64,000 nt of DNA. It comes from Desmodesmus armatus. Lineage: Eukaryota > Chlorophyta > Chlorophyceae > Sphaeropleales > Scenedesmaceae. The stretch covers positions 186,001 through 250,000 of the forward strand of contig VIIQ02000662.1 of the NCBI GenBank assembly GCA_007449985.2, read 5' to 3'. Made by a program: the position numbers and the translations under genes. Of this stretch, positions 21,423-33,553 are shown one piece after another. Within the stretch, counting starts at the first letter, position 1, and every line of letters begins with the position of its first letter. The notes under the pieces were generated by a model, which did no database searches, was not told the DNA's origin, and was given only the letters and a program-made list of their open reading frames with translations.

Positions 21423-21674
21423 ATGGCACTCCCTCAGCAGGACACTCAGCTGTTCAACAGCCTGGTCATGGAGCTTGACATGGCCAGCATGCACACGCAG
21501 CTTGGCAGCATGGGGCTGCAGCAAGGCAGCAGGCGCAACAGCCTCGGCGCTTCCAGCACCACCAGCAACGACAGCTTCATGAGCGAGGAGGAGTTTGAGG
21601 GCTTCCTCATGGCTGTGCTGCAGGAGGAGTTGGCCGACCAAGCAGCCGCTGCTTTCTTGGGGGAGCAGCAGTAA
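21423..21674 (+). CDS. Small Ser/acidic protein of unknown function
   Basis: 83 residues from the first good ATG (MALPQQDTQLFNSLVMELDM) to TAA. The middle is a Ser/Thr/Asn-rich segment (RRNSLGASSTTSNDSF) with an RRNS basophilic-kinase-type site. It runs into an acidic amphipathic helix (MSEEEFEGFLMAVLQEELAD) and an Ala-rich end. There is no signal peptide or membrane segment. The frame stays open upstream to 20961, but that part has poor codon bias and no similarity, so it is probably UTR. The serine-then-acidic pattern resembles the SRQNSDDSLTEDEYD segment of the protein at 47270, which may be coincidence. Role unknown. Confidence 0.55.
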   Translation: MALPQQDTQLFNSLVMELDMASMHTQLGSMGLQQGSRRNSLGASSTTSNDSFMSEEEFEGFLMAVLQEELADQAAAAFLGEQQ

Positions 21675-24600
21675 GGAGCGACGGAAGGCATGATGTTCCC
21701 ATGGTTCTCTTTCAGCTACAGGCATAACAGGAGCCCCTTCTGGCTGTACAGGGCCCACTTTCTGGGCCCAGCGTGTTTGTCCCCATGCAAGGGGTGCTGC
21801 TTGCCAGACAGCATTCCATTCTCTGGCGGCTGTGGCGCATTCAATAAAAGCATAAATGCGGTACTGGGTGGAGATGGTCGGCACGGTTGCGCGCCACCAT
21901 GCTTTCGGCCTCTGGTACGTGACAGGCCTAGCCCTTTGACGGGCTGTAGCAGTGACTGAGCTGTCCCGCTGGTGTGCACGTCTCTGTTGTGCAGTCAGCC
22001 CCCCTTGTGGTTGATCACATGTGTGAGTGTTCCCCCCTAGCAGCAGCCTCGGTAGTCAGAACAAGCTGAGGCTCTTGCTGGTGGTGTTTGTCCCTGGCTG
22101 GTCAGCAGTTGTGGCTTTGTGGTATTGTATTGCCTAGAATCAATCCATCTTCCCTCTTGCGGGTTGCACCGCATGCTTCATTAGCAAAATTCGCCTTGGC
22201 CCTGTTTCAGTGGCCGCTGTCACACAACCCAGCGTTGTGGGAGCCGTTGGGTGGGCTTGTGGCACAGTGCCTGCTGTATGTTGTGTCAGGGCGGGTGAAA
22301 TCCTGGAGGTCAAGCAGGATCAGCCATGCACTTGGATGGCTGCAGCAATGCTGTGCCAGGCTTGACCGGGCAGTCTGTGCTAGCCGCACCACAGGACAAG
22401 CCCTTGTTTCATAAGGTTGCATCGCCGTTTCTTCTCAATGACGTGGCTTTGCTTGAGGTAGAGGGGGACTTATCAGCCTCACACACATCAGGAGAAGGGC
22501 CTTTGAAGCTGGTTTTCCAGTCAGTCTGGCGTGTTATGACTGTTGTGCGGGTTTTCAGCACTAGCTTTGACTGGACAGGGCCTGCCTGTGCGCTATCTGG
22601 GCACGTTCCTGTGCTCTGCCTTGACCTGGTGAGAAATAATTTCCTCTTCATGCGCAAGTCAGCGCAGCGGGATCTGGGGCATGCTTGCCTGTCCTGCCTC
22701 TGCCTGTATGGTGTGTGCATCGAAGTCACAGCGTGGTTAGCCTTGTTGTGCAATCAGATGCTGCAGCCACAGCTGTGGCCTGCAGCCTGTTGGGGCAACT
22801 GAATGTTGTGCCAAGTAGTGTTGCATATCGTCCCAACTGCAGCTTAGTAAGCTGCCAGTGTTTCAACGCTGTGACCGTCTTGGTTTGGTGCCTGTGTCGA
22901 TGGTAAGGGTGCACAAGGCTTGGATGCGTTCTTGGTATGGGTGGTGGGTTGTGTTGTGTGGCGCGGATTATAAATTCTCCCTCTTTGATAGGGCCTGTTC
23001 CCAGCAGGGCTCCTGCATGTGGTTGGTGTCTCTCCTGCAGCATTGCCACGGCTTGTGCTGACGGAGTTGCCAGCACAGGGGCATGTGCCGACTGTTGTCT
23101 GGAGCACTGAATGTGCAACGACCTCCAGTGGCTGCACTGGCTTGTTGGGCTACCAAGGCAAATGGCTTTGGCAGCTGCATTGCAGGGTTTTGTGGTCCCA
23201 ATGCGGCTTTGACCGCAGCATTGCAAGGTTATGTGATCCTTGTGCGGCTATGATAGCTGCATGGCAAGGTTATGTGATCCTTGTGGGGCATTGGCAGCTG
23301 CATTTCAAAGGTTTTGTGCGGCTACCAGTGCGGCTACGTATCTGTGCCCGCCTCCGTCACGTCTGGTGTACACTGTACCTCCACGTAGCGTCATGTGAGC
23401 AGTCTGCTGCAGGGCTGATGTGCAGCTGTTGTCTCCTTGTGTCTCGGTTTGTTCATAGGGTGCTGCCTGATGGCAGCTGGTCATACTTGGGGCAACAATC
23501 AAGGCAAGGGTCCGGGCCAAAGGGCTCCAGGGCCGCTTGTGCTCATTGGTTGGGCAACATCCCGACTCATGGTGGTGGGAGTTGTGTTTTGCTGCTCTCC
23601 CAGTCCACCTGGCTGGCATTGGCATGGCATGTGTGGGTGGGAGGTTGGTCTGGCTTTCGTATAGCGCCTGGGCGGACGAGCAGCGCTAGAATCAAATAGC
23701 CGCAAGGCAGACGTGGCCGGGGATGGGGACTGTTGATGGCTCGACATAAAATGTCCCAGATGTGCGGTATGCAGATTCACAAGGCGGCAGCTGCAGGCAC
23801 GCAATCAGCGCCGGCTGCACCTTTATCCAGCTGGGCTGCTGTATACTTCTCGTGGGTGTGTATGCACATCTTGTCATGTGTTGGCAGTCAAGTAACCTCT
23901 GCCAGGCGCTGCTGTGGCAGTACCGGTGGTTGTGATGGTCAACAAGGAAGCCATTTGGCTGAGGCCGCTGCATGGCTTTGCCACGTATAGTTGGGTTGAC
24001 ACAGAAAGCATGACTTGTTGTTGGCGTGTCTGGACTGAAAGACTGGTGGTGGTGGTGGGCTGTTTGGTGTTAGCTCTGCTCTGCACCCTACTGTGTTACC
24101 TGGTTGGTGTGTATTCCCCAGTATGCATGCTTGTGATGGGATGTCGGTGCGAGGGCAGCTGTGCCCTCAATCAAAGCATGAAGTGGCCTCTGATTCATGC
24201 CACAATGCATGTGTGGCACTTCCACCTTGAGGGATGTGTGCGGTGGTTTAGCAACAAAGCGGCTCAGTATGCCAGAGCCAGCAAGGCGATCGCCTTTTGC
24301 CAAGTGCAGTGCATGTGATGACACATGTTTTGTGTGTCTGTTCTCTTTTCAGACTGCCTCATTTTAGAACTGCATGGTCTGGGCTGCTTGACAGTTTGAC
24401 GGGCATCAGAGCATCTCAATACCTGGCTGCGTGCAAGTTGGCGGCAGCTACAGCAGCAGGAGTCAGCACGCTGGCTCCAAGTCTGCTGGTGTCTATGTTT
24501 GACTGGTCTTCTGGTTGCACCTGTATGACCACGTTGGGCTCCAGCCTTGCTGAGCCTATGCCAAGGGCAGGCTCAGGAGTGCTTGCAACTCTGGCACGTT

Positions 24601-25060
24601 GCTTGCCAGTGTTGCTTTCATTGGCCAATGGGTGTTGTGCCCAACTTTGGGCCGCGCCTTCTTTTGATTGTCAGATCATGGTCGTTTGTGTTGGCTTGAG
24701 GGTGTGTGTGCGTCGTGACTGTTTGTTGCACAGCCAGTTGGTGGCACCAGGCCAGCAATGTCTGCAAGTCCGATTGTTGGCGTTGAGTGATTGTTGGCAT
24801 GTTGTGGCCAGCCGTGCCCGAGTATTTGCTGAGGTTGTCTGGGGCAGCCGTGGCTGCACTACGTATGCATGGACAGATGCAAGGCTTTATGCAACTTGTG
24901 CTGAGAGTGCTGCTTGTTCATGCAAGTTTGCGGTGCTGCAGTTGAGTCTACACTGTGGCAGTGACCCTACTGTAATGCATGACTGCAATGGGCCATGCCT
25001 TCTATGGACAGAACGGTGCTACAAAACTCATGGCAGCTGTGCATTCTATGCAAGCGTTTA
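21675..25060 (+). other. TG-rich non-coding tract
   Basis: About 3.4 kb, rich in T and G on the + strand by eye, with no coding-like frame. A short tandem repeat (GCAAGGTTATGTGATCCTTG and variants, with CAGCTGCAT/TAGCTGCAT) lies at about 23170-23330. A TGTAA occurs near 24969, close to where the skew ends. Confidence 0.5.
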
Positions 25061-26313
25061 CTAGCCATGCTGGCAGCAGTCCTGAGTGAGGTTTCGGTTG
25101 CAGCACACCACAAAAGCAGCGGAACTCAACAGAAACACGAGCCGCTTCAAGGCTTTGTTGACACATAAATTGATCATCTTACATCCAGTGGTGTCTGCAA
25201 GCTGTCAGCAATGGGTCTGTCTTGCGAGCACCCCGCCCAGCCGTGTCACCTGATCAAGCCAGTTAGCAGCAATCAGCCCACTGATGCACACTGAAACACT
25301 TCTCCATCAGCACTTGGTCTCATTGTGTCACCCCAATGGTGGTATGTAGTTTGGCATGCAGGCGTAGGTGCCTGTCACAGTGATGCTGGTGCTGCTGAGC
25401 ATCAATGACACAGCAAACAGGTGGCTCTCAGAGTCTGACCAGGACAGTCCTGCACAGCCCTCACTCCTCAGCCTGTGGTGTAGAGGCCATGCTTGTCATG
25501 GTACCCATTCTACTTGAGCTGTGCTGAGTGGCTTGACCTGTCCCTAGGGAGGCCTCCCTGTATCAATCACTGCCATTGCTAGAACTACCAGCAGCAAGTC
25601 CCTGCCTCGGCCCCATCAGCCGAATCAGTCCGTCAACTGCATCAAAACTGCTTCTTTTGGCTCTCAAGCTCTTACTATTGTGAAATTCATCTTCACAGCT
25701 GACTTCGCACTGACATTCGACTTCACACTGAGAACCATGGCATGCTTTGCTCTGTAGGTTGGAGTCAGTATGTCGAATGGACTCCGTACGATTACCGCAT
25801 TGATCAATTCATCGACCTTGCTTGCAAACCGCATCGCCTGTTTGCTATAGCGCTCGTAGCACCACGGTCTGCTGTTAGCACACCTGTCGCCGCAAGCTGA
25901 TCTCTTGAGAATCTTCTGCATATAGAACTAGTGTTTGTGAGGGCGCAAACAACCTCGAAATGTGCCATCCCCTGGAAGGGACAACAGGTGTGTAGCCCGT
26001 ACCGCGCCCATGATGCAACATGGTTGAAATTAAAGCTTCTTACTACTTCCGGGCCTCATTTGGGGTAGCGGGGGGCACACCGTGAAGTCCAACAAACCGT
26101 CCTGCATGCAATGATGGGCATTGTTCAAGCCATGTTCTGAAGCATCAAGCGTCCCGGCCCCGCTACTTTTTCTACACTTCTTCCAAATGCTGTGTACTAC
26201 GACTTTGGGCAACCAAGCAAAAGCAACTCCGTCATCTTCCAATATACCCACACCCCCTTGACCCCCCTGCTGAAGTTGACACCCTACCGTCCCACCAGCA
26301 ACTATGTGCCACC
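25061..26313. other. Intergenic region, mixed composition
   Basis: The TG skew stops near 25.06 kb. A minus-strand 85-codon frame at 25664-25921 has no recognisable domain. The last part before 26314 is C-rich and presumably 5' UTR or promoter of the next gene. Confidence 0.35.
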
Positions 26314-27309
26314 ATGCTCTTTGCTGCAGGTGGCACCGTGGGTTCAAGCTTCCCCCAAGAGTACAGTAGCATGGGCATGGTCTTTGAGCAGCAGGCTCAG
26401 CCCCAGTCAGACCAGCCCCAGCTCCTGCAGCCCACCAGCCCCCAGGCCATCCCCAGCTGCCGGCACAACAGCGGTGCAGGGAGGCCCCCAAAGAGCCCAC
26501 GCAGGCGCCTGCAGCAGCTTGCCTCGCACAAAGGGCACCAAGTTGCCTCCCTGCTGGTTATCGCCCAGGTCCTGCGGCTACTGTTGGCTGTGTCGTCCGA
26601 CCCCAGTGGGGCCCTCGCACAGTCACACCTGAGACAGCAGTTGCTGAAAGAGCTCAGGGCAGCAGCAGCAGCCGCTCGCCTCAACGGCCATGCTGAGCTC
26701 ACTGCCATTTCTCTCCTGCAGCACCTGCCGCCAGCACGGCTGCAGCAGCTGCGAGCAGCAGCAGCAGCGCGCAAGGACCCCCGCAGACCCAACAGCAACA
26801 ACCACAACCACAGTGTGCCCCGCACTGGCAACCCCGACAGCCCCAGCACAAGCAGCGCCAGCAGTGACAGCAACACCAGTATGAACCACAGCAACCTGCG
26901 CATGGCGGAGCGGGAGGGGCCTGGCTGTGCTGGTGGCGTCCCACATGTCTGGCCGGTCCCGCAGCAGCAGACCTGGCAGCCGTGGGTATGCAGGCAGCTG
27001 CAGCAGCAGGTGCTGTGCGCACCTGCACAGCGCAACACACAGCTGGTTGCTGCGCCGGCTGTGCCGCCCCTTGGCCAGGCCGCAGGCCGCTCTGTTGTGT
27101 CATTGCTTCAGCCAGCAGCGGCTGTGGTTGATGTGGGGTGCCTGTTGGAGACGACGCTCGTGGCAGCTGCTGCAGAGGCGCAGCTGCTGTCCCTGAGCAT
27201 CGAGCAGCCTGGGGCCAGCGGCTTAGAGGACGATGCCTGCAGCCCGGTGGACATTGAGGGGGTCATGCAGGAAGAGTTTGAGATGGCTAAGCTCAATGGT
27301 GTTGTGTGA
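26314..27309 (+). CDS. Gln/Ala/Ser-rich protein of unknown function
   Basis: A single open exon of 331 residues ending in TGA. In order it has a Gln/Pro-rich N-terminus (EQQAQPQSDQPQLLQPTSPQ), a basic patch (GRPPKSPRRRLQQLASHKGH, possibly nuclear targeting), a hydrophobic/helical stretch (VASLLVIAQVLRLLLAVSS), and two similar Ala-rich helices (LLKELRAAAAAARLNG and LQQLRAAAAARKD). Then come an Asn/His/Ser-rich spacer, a Gln-rich block, and an acidic end (VDIEGVMQEEFEMAKLNG). It looks like an intrinsically disordered regulatory protein, but I recognise no family. The start is uncertain: CTTTGCTGCAG at 26318-26328 could be a splice acceptor, in which case M at 26371 (MGMVFEQQ) or an upstream exon would provide the start. 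Confidence 0.6.
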   Translation: MLFAAGGTVGSSFPQEYSSMGMVFEQQAQPQSDQPQLLQPTSPQAIPSCRHNSGAGRPPKSPRRRLQQLASHKGHQVASLLVIAQVLRLLLAVSSDPSGALAQSHLRQQLLKELRAAAAAARLNGHAELTAISLLQHLPPARLQQLRAAAAARKDPRRPNSNNHNHSVPRTGNPDSPSTSSASSDSNTSMNHSNLRMAEREGPGCAGGVPHVWPVPQQQTWQPWVCRQLQQQVLCAPAQRNTQLVAAPAVPPLGQAAGRSVVSLLQPAAAVVDVGCLLETTLVAAAAEAQLLSLSIEQPGASGLEDDACSPVDIEGVMQEEFEMAKLNGVV

Positions 27310-30300
27310 GGGGCGGCACAATTTCAAAAAAATCCAAAAAAAATCTTGAGGTAGAGGTTTGGGTGGCGAACTTGGGGTGCTGCTGTTGTGGCTTGGGGAC
27401 TACCAACTCAACGCTTTTGCTGGCGTCTAGTTGGCTGCGTGTATGTTGTTGATGGTGTGCAGTTGGGTTGAGCACTGGACAGGCACCTGCATGGCGGTGT
27501 GCAAAGTGCTTGAGTGCCCTTGAAGCTTGGGTGCTGTTGTTGTGCTGTGCAGTTATACATATGCGGACTGCCTTGCAGTGTCGCATGCTGCGGTATGCTG
27601 TGCTGAGCCGTGCAGGGCTAAACTTGGACTTGTCTGTGTGCTGTTGTGATGAGATGTTCGTCGACTGTTACTTACCTGCAGTCTGGACAACCCACATAAG
27701 CTTTTGCTGGTGGCCTGTGTGGGTGGGACGGGGCACTTGTATCTCCTCGAGCTTGATAAGAACGTTAATTTCCGGCTTTTTACTGCCGGGCCATTTCTTG
27801 CCTTCAGCCTTGCTTGTAGATGAAGTTCCTTCCTTGACATCTTGGCACATGGTGGCTGGCCAGTTGGCTGTGTGCAGGCCGCACTGTATGATTGACCCAC
27901 ACATCAGGTGATGTTGTGGCAGCACACTGAGTCCCTCTGGAATGGAAGTCCAGGATTGTGGACAATGCACTTGTGACAGGCTTATGTACTGCAAAGTTAG
28001 TAATACATGTGTCAACCTGCACAACAGTGAGGCACCACGACATGCTGCTGCGTTGCATGCCAGCTGCTTCACAGGTTGCACTGCAGCAGGCACTTGGCAT
28101 GTCTCACTTGCTACCCTACTGCTGTACGGGGGACAAGCGGGCGATGCTGCTGCAGGGTCTGTTGGCACATTAGCAGCCTAGCCAGGGAGGATGGTTGGGG
28201 ACAGCCCTGCCTTGCGCATACTGTGTGAGTGTCTCCATGAGGTGTCAGGGATACCACAGGGGGACTTCATTGGTTGTCTGTTTTGACTGCATGCAGTACT
28301 GACAGTATTGCTGTCCTGTTGTGTTGAGTTAGGGCACCTGCTTGCAGCCATGCTCTGGGTGCATGGATTAGTATCTGCAGAGGTGCATGTTGTTGCCAAG
28401 GTGGTCATGGTTTCATTCCTTAGCGGCGGTTGAGGTTTTGCATGTATTAGGAGGTAGCAGTGTGAGAGGTGTCTAGGAACCCGCGTCCGACAGCTTTCAC
28501 TCTTGAGCATGGCGCTGTGAAGTATGACGGATCAAATCTCGTGCTTGGGCGCACGAAGGCGCGTGCTTTCATGACATTCTCAGGATGTGTGAGGTCGCAT
28601 TCCCACTTGGAAGGGACATCTTGCAGTGTCTGCGCAAAGCCCTGGGCCTGCATTGTCACACTGTTGTCGGTGGCTCATCAACAGTCGTAGTGGCTGTGAG
28701 CTGAACCCTAGTGAACACAACCCCTGCCTGGGCTTGTGCCTGTAGAGCAGGTGGCAGGCTTGCACTTGTGCTGGCTCACTTTTGGTCTATGCTCTGGGTG
28801 CATGGATTAGTATCTGCAGAGGTGCATGTTGTTGCCAAGGTGGTCATGGTTTCATTCCTTAGCGGCGGTTGAGGTTTTGCATGTATTAGGAGGTAGCAGT
28901 GTGAGAGGTGTCTAGGAACCCGCGTCCGACAGCTTTCACTCTTGAGCATGGCGCTGTGAAGTATGACGGATCAAATCTCGTGCTTGGGCGCACGAAGGCG
29001 CGTGCTTTCATGACATTCTCAGGATGTGTGAGGTCGCATTCCCACTTGGAAGGGACATCTTGCAGTGTCTGCGCAAAGCCCTGGGCCTGCATTGTCACAC
29101 TGTTGTCGGTGGCTCATCAACAGTCGTAGTGGCTGTGAGCTGAACCCTAGTGAACACAACCCCTGCCTGGGCTTGTGCCTGTAGAGCAGGTGGCAGGCTT
29201 GCACTTGTGCTGGCTCACTTTTGGTCTACCGCTGGTCTGAGCCTCCGCCTGGAGTCTGTATGCCTGCTTCGTGTGAACTGCATCCCACGCCAGAGTTGAA
29301 AAGGTGGTGAGGCCAACATGCATTGCCTCATTGCACCTGTTCAAGTTGAGGTCCGTGGTGCAGCAGAGCCCTTGTTCATGGTGGCTGCAACTGGAGGATT
29401 GCTGCAGGGCGAGCCTCAAAGAAGGGTGGCCTGTCTTGTGGGCATGCTCTGACGCAGAGGCCGTGTGTGGGTTCATTTCAGGCTGTGGGTACATTCCACT
29501 CTGCAGAGTGTCTTCTGCATATTTGGCTTGGTACTGTTCAGCTCCGGGCCTTTTACAGCTGCACACAATATTACATACAACTGTGGAAACGAGCGCATGG
29601 CCGCGCAGTGGGGTTTGTCTGATGTGTTGTGTAGCCAACGCAGCAGTGACTGCTGCTTGTGGGGTCCTGACCGCATGGCCTCAGGCTGAACAGGATTATG
29701 GGCGGCTGTCACACTTGAGGGTTTGTTTTCGTGCTTTTACCAGGGGGCCGGACTCCCACGCTCACTCGACACTTGAGGGTTGCTTTGCTTGCTGGCGAGG
29801 CGTCCAACAAGCACTTGATACAGGGTGGAGCTACTGCCAGTTGCCAGGGTTGCACCAGATGGGTGTGCCACTGCACACCGCTGAGGGTTCTCACTGCCCT
29901 GCGGGTGTGGTGAGGGTTGTGTTCATGTTCAGCGTTTTGGCGCCCGATTGCGGGCATTGGCACACTTTCCTGCCTTCCATACATACTTTGGTGCATGTCT
30001 GCTGAGATGTGCTCCACTACACCCCATTCATGTACGTGCCATGTACATGTGGCGATGCTACCCTTCTGTTGAGAGTTGTGGGTGCAATCATGTACATGTG
30101 CTAATGCTACCCTTTATGCCGAGAGTTGTGGGCGCAATGTTGTCAGTATGGTACTCTGCACATAGGTTCACTGATTGGTGTGTACGTGGACTGGCCTCTG
30201 CAGGCCATGGAAAGGGCACGTGTGTGACAGGAGCGGCGACTGCCGCTCCAAGCCGGTCAGCTGTGCAGCATGCTGCTGACGGCAGCAATATGCACACAAG

Positions 30301-32351
30301 CGGTTTCTGCCCTGTCAAGAGATCAGGGAATGCTCTGCTCTGCAAAAGCACCGTGTTTTCTCCTCAGGTAGACTCGACTGATCTTTTCGGGCATGCTGCC
30401 CCAGTGCCCTTTCACTTATGCTGGCCCAGCGGCTGGCTTCAGGCATAGTCGTGGTTCAGTTTGGTCTGAGCGAGCTTCTAATATGGTTGCATTTGATGTG
30501 AGCACATTGAGTTTTCACATCCCTCACCTGTGGACAACCACTGGCTGTGGACTTCGGGTCAAGCAGATCCAAGCCTGCACCTCCGTCCTACATACACGGC
30601 AGCTTGTTTTGATTCTTTCTGCTAGCTTTTCCCTGCACCTCTGACCCGCAGGAAATGGGAAAGGTATGGTGTGCGGCCAGCCTAGGATCTCACTGCAAGG
30701 TCCTGAATGCTTCAAGCAGTCACAGTGTGGCACCTCCTCTGTGGTCTTCAATTAGGATGCACAAGTAGGGTTGGCAGTGTACAGCTACTGCTGTATTAGG
30801 GAGGTGAGGGCTAAGGGTGTTCTGAGTGTTGCAGTCGTCGTCTGTGCCATTGTTGCAGCCAGCACGCAACACTGGTATGCTTACAACAGTACGCTCTGGT
30901 TGGTGGCAGGGCGCGATGCCTGCATGGTGGCATCATGCCAGTGGTGGCTGCGCATGGCCTCCTTGCTTGGCGCCAAAGTGACGGCGCGGTGCACACACTG
31001 CTTCTCTGCTGCCGCGCGCGGCGTCATCTGGGATTGCTCAAAGGTGGTCGGTGTGAGCTTTTGAGGGGCCGAGCGCCTACAAATTGTGTGGCTGACTGCA
31101 CTCTGGCAGGACCTCACACATGTGTCACGCATTGGCAGTTTCAGGCAATTCAAATATCGGCATGCTGCACAGCTGCTGCATGCTGCGACTGGTGCAAGGG
31201 ACCGCAGTGTAGTACAGTCACTGTGGTTGAGAGTGGTTAGACATGCTCCTCATTCGCAGGCGAGACAGCTGATGGTGTGGTGTGGTGTGGTGTAACAGTA
31301 CAGGGCAGTAGCGTTGGACAGAGGTGATTCATAACTGCTGGGAGGATCCCAAGGGAACAGACCTTCATGAAACCACGTGCGAAGGGATTGATTCCTGACT
31401 TCACATTCCTTTGATAGCTCACTGCACAACATGGCTGTGCTCTTCACACGCATTAGCCCAAATATCATGAACATTGTGCCCGTGCAGCGCCTGACATGCG
31501 GTGCATCGTTCGGATGGTTTTCGGGTGCCATCAGTTGGGTGTTGGCAGCATCAACACGTCAATACTTGCATGTGCTGCTTGGACTCTGGGATGGTCCAGC
31601 TTCTAGCCTGCTCAGTCAGCTCACTGCTTGCAGAAAACTGGTCCAAGTCTGCACCTAGCTGAGGTCCAGCCTATTGAACAACACAATAGGTTTCCCGGTT
31701 GGCTCTCACATCTCTTTTACAATAAAGATTATTTTGGCTCTGTGAGGCAGCCTCAAATCTCCTCTGTCCATCTGGATCATGTCTCCAATCAGTCACCCGA
31801 TGCTGTGATGTTCACTGTGAAGGTGAGTGCAATCGACCAGAGCATACGGCAAGCTCCTGCTGCCCACAGCAGCTTGCACACCGACCAATTTACACTTAGA
31901 CAAGCAGGTCTGTCTTATACTGCTGTCCTATACTCTTTTCTGCCCTGTGTTGCTGGCGTCTCCCGTCCTGCTTGTAGAGTAAGCCCTCACAAGCTGCCTT
32001 AGTCAAAATTCCCTTATTTCAAGGTACGAGAAGTGTTGAATGAGCGCTTCATGCTGCAGCGCGGCGGGCGCAAAGTTCCTACTTGGGCTCAAAGTTCATG
32101 CTGTGCCAAAAACACTGTCCGGCTGTTTCAATAGCCCGGTCCGCCCTCGGCAGGGCCAGATACGGACATCAATAGTACATTTCAAGCTGTTGAGCAGCTG
32201 CAATGGCATGTCTAGCTGATTTGTTGTGGTCCTCCCACCCACCCACCTACCTACCCACCCACCCACCCCCTCACTGCAGGTTTTCTGGGTGACATTGAGT
32301 ACATGCCTTGCAGCACAGCAGACTGGCGGCAGACGTACTGATTCCTGAGAG
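27310..32351 (+). other. Long TG-rich non-coding tract with tandem duplications
   Basis: About 5 kb. Up to about 31.6 kb the + strand is TG-rich by eye and I find no supported exon. It holds a 439-bp tandem duplication (28351-29228) and a pair of about 50 bp at 30040-30138 (CATGTACATGTG, ATGCTACCCTT, GAGAGTTGTGGG). From about 31.65 kb the composition becomes ordinary. The stretch before 32352 includes a (CCCA/CCTA)n run near 32235-32268 and is presumably the promoter and 5' UTR of the next gene. Confidence 0.5.
28351..29228 (+). repeat. 439-bp tandem duplication, apparently identical copies
   Basis: 28351-28789 and 28790-29228 match base for base in the stretches I compared, starting TGCTCTGGGTGCATGG and ending TTTTGGTCTA. 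The junction is direct with no spacer. The lack of divergence implies a very recent duplication, gene conversion, or an assembly artefact. Confidence 0.95.
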
Positions 32352-33553
32352 ATGAGTCACAGCCCAGCTGAGCACCAGCATCAGCTGCAAGAGGGCCTAC
32401 AGGAGCCAGGGCTGCGCCAACTGCTGGTTGCAGACCCTTCGGCAGTCCTGCAGGTACAGCAACAGCGGCAGCAGCAAGAAGCGCCACAGCAGCAAAGGCC
32501 ACAGCAGCAGCACGCGCGGATGCAATCCCCATTCCTGGCAGCACAGCAGCTTGACAGCGGCGCCCTTGAGTCTTTTGCAGCTCACCTCTTGGAAGCATTG
32601 GGACGCAGCCAGCTCAGTCAAGGGGACAAGCAGCACAAGCAACGGCAGCGGGGAGGGCTGCAGGCATCCTGTGCGGCTGCAGCAGCAGGGGTGGATGCTG
32701 CCGATGCATGCGCGGCACACTACGATGCTGATGCTGATGACAGCGCAGCGGAATGGTGCAGCGGGTCCTGCACGCCGACATGCTCGGAGGCTGGGGACTT
32801 GGACCCAGACTCTGCGCATGCTGCGGTGCGTGCTCTGCTTGAAAGCTGCCTGGAGGAAGCAGCAGAGCGCGCGCGGTCTGAGACAGCGCAGAGCAGCGGG
32901 CTCTACATCCTGGGGGCCGACAGCAGCTTGTGCAGCTCTTCCAGCATTGACGGCCCGGGTGCTACAACTCTTACGTCATCTGGTGCTGTTGCGATCGACT
33001 GGTGAGTCGCCTGTTGCTGCATGTGTCATTAAGGCCATGTGTGTGGCGCATACATGGTGCACCGGCTCTGGGCACGGCACAAGTGTGCTGAGAGCAAAAT
33101 TGTTGTGCCGCCTTGCGCAACTGCTCTCATATGCGTAAGGCACCCGCTTTCCTGCACAGCGCTGCAGGTGTCTGTGCTGTGCTTGAAGACAAGCCAGTAG
33201 CGCAAACATGCAGGGTGCCTTTCACCAGTGCCTGGGCCATGGCCCAAGTGCGTAACGCTGCTATCACCACCATCAACACCGTATACTTGTTGCAAGCCGG
33301 CTATTCCTTGATGCTGCATGATGCAGCCCAGCACAGTGCGACCACAGCATATGCCTCCATCACCCTCGTTAGTGCCACAAAATGTTGTTGTTGATGTTGA
33401 TGCAGGGATGCCATGCTCAGGACAGAACTGCAAGAGGTTGACGCAGGGGCCACATGCGACTCTGAGTCTGCTGCTACTTCTGACGGGTCGCAGTCAGACG
33501 GCGAGGTGCAAAGCACAGCACAGCACAGCGTAGGCCCAAAGCAGGAAAGCTGA
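32352..33553 (+). CDS. Gln/Ser/acidic-rich protein of unknown function
   Basis: Two exons, 32352-33001 and 33406-33553, joined by a GTGAGT donor and a TGATGCAG acceptor in matching phase; 265 residues. Without splicing the frame would end after ..VAIDW, but the join continues W-DAMLRTELQEVD and a Ser/Asp/Gln tail (SESAATSDGSQSDGE). The N-terminus is a Gln/His-rich stretch (VQQQRQQQEAPQQQRPQQQH), followed by a helical segment (LESFAAHLLEALGRSQL), an Ala/Asp patch (DAADACAAHYDADADDSAAE), a second helix (AAVRALLESCLEEAAERARS) and a Ser-rich loop. There is no signal peptide or membrane segment. It resembles disordered, phosphorylatable regulators, but no family is recognised. Confidence 0.65.

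Noticed and set aside
25664..25921. Minus-strand ORF of 85 codons
   Set aside because: It has an ATG start but poor third-position bias, no similarity, no splice-linked neighbours, and short internal repeats (CTTCACA, GACTTC) that explain the lack of stops.
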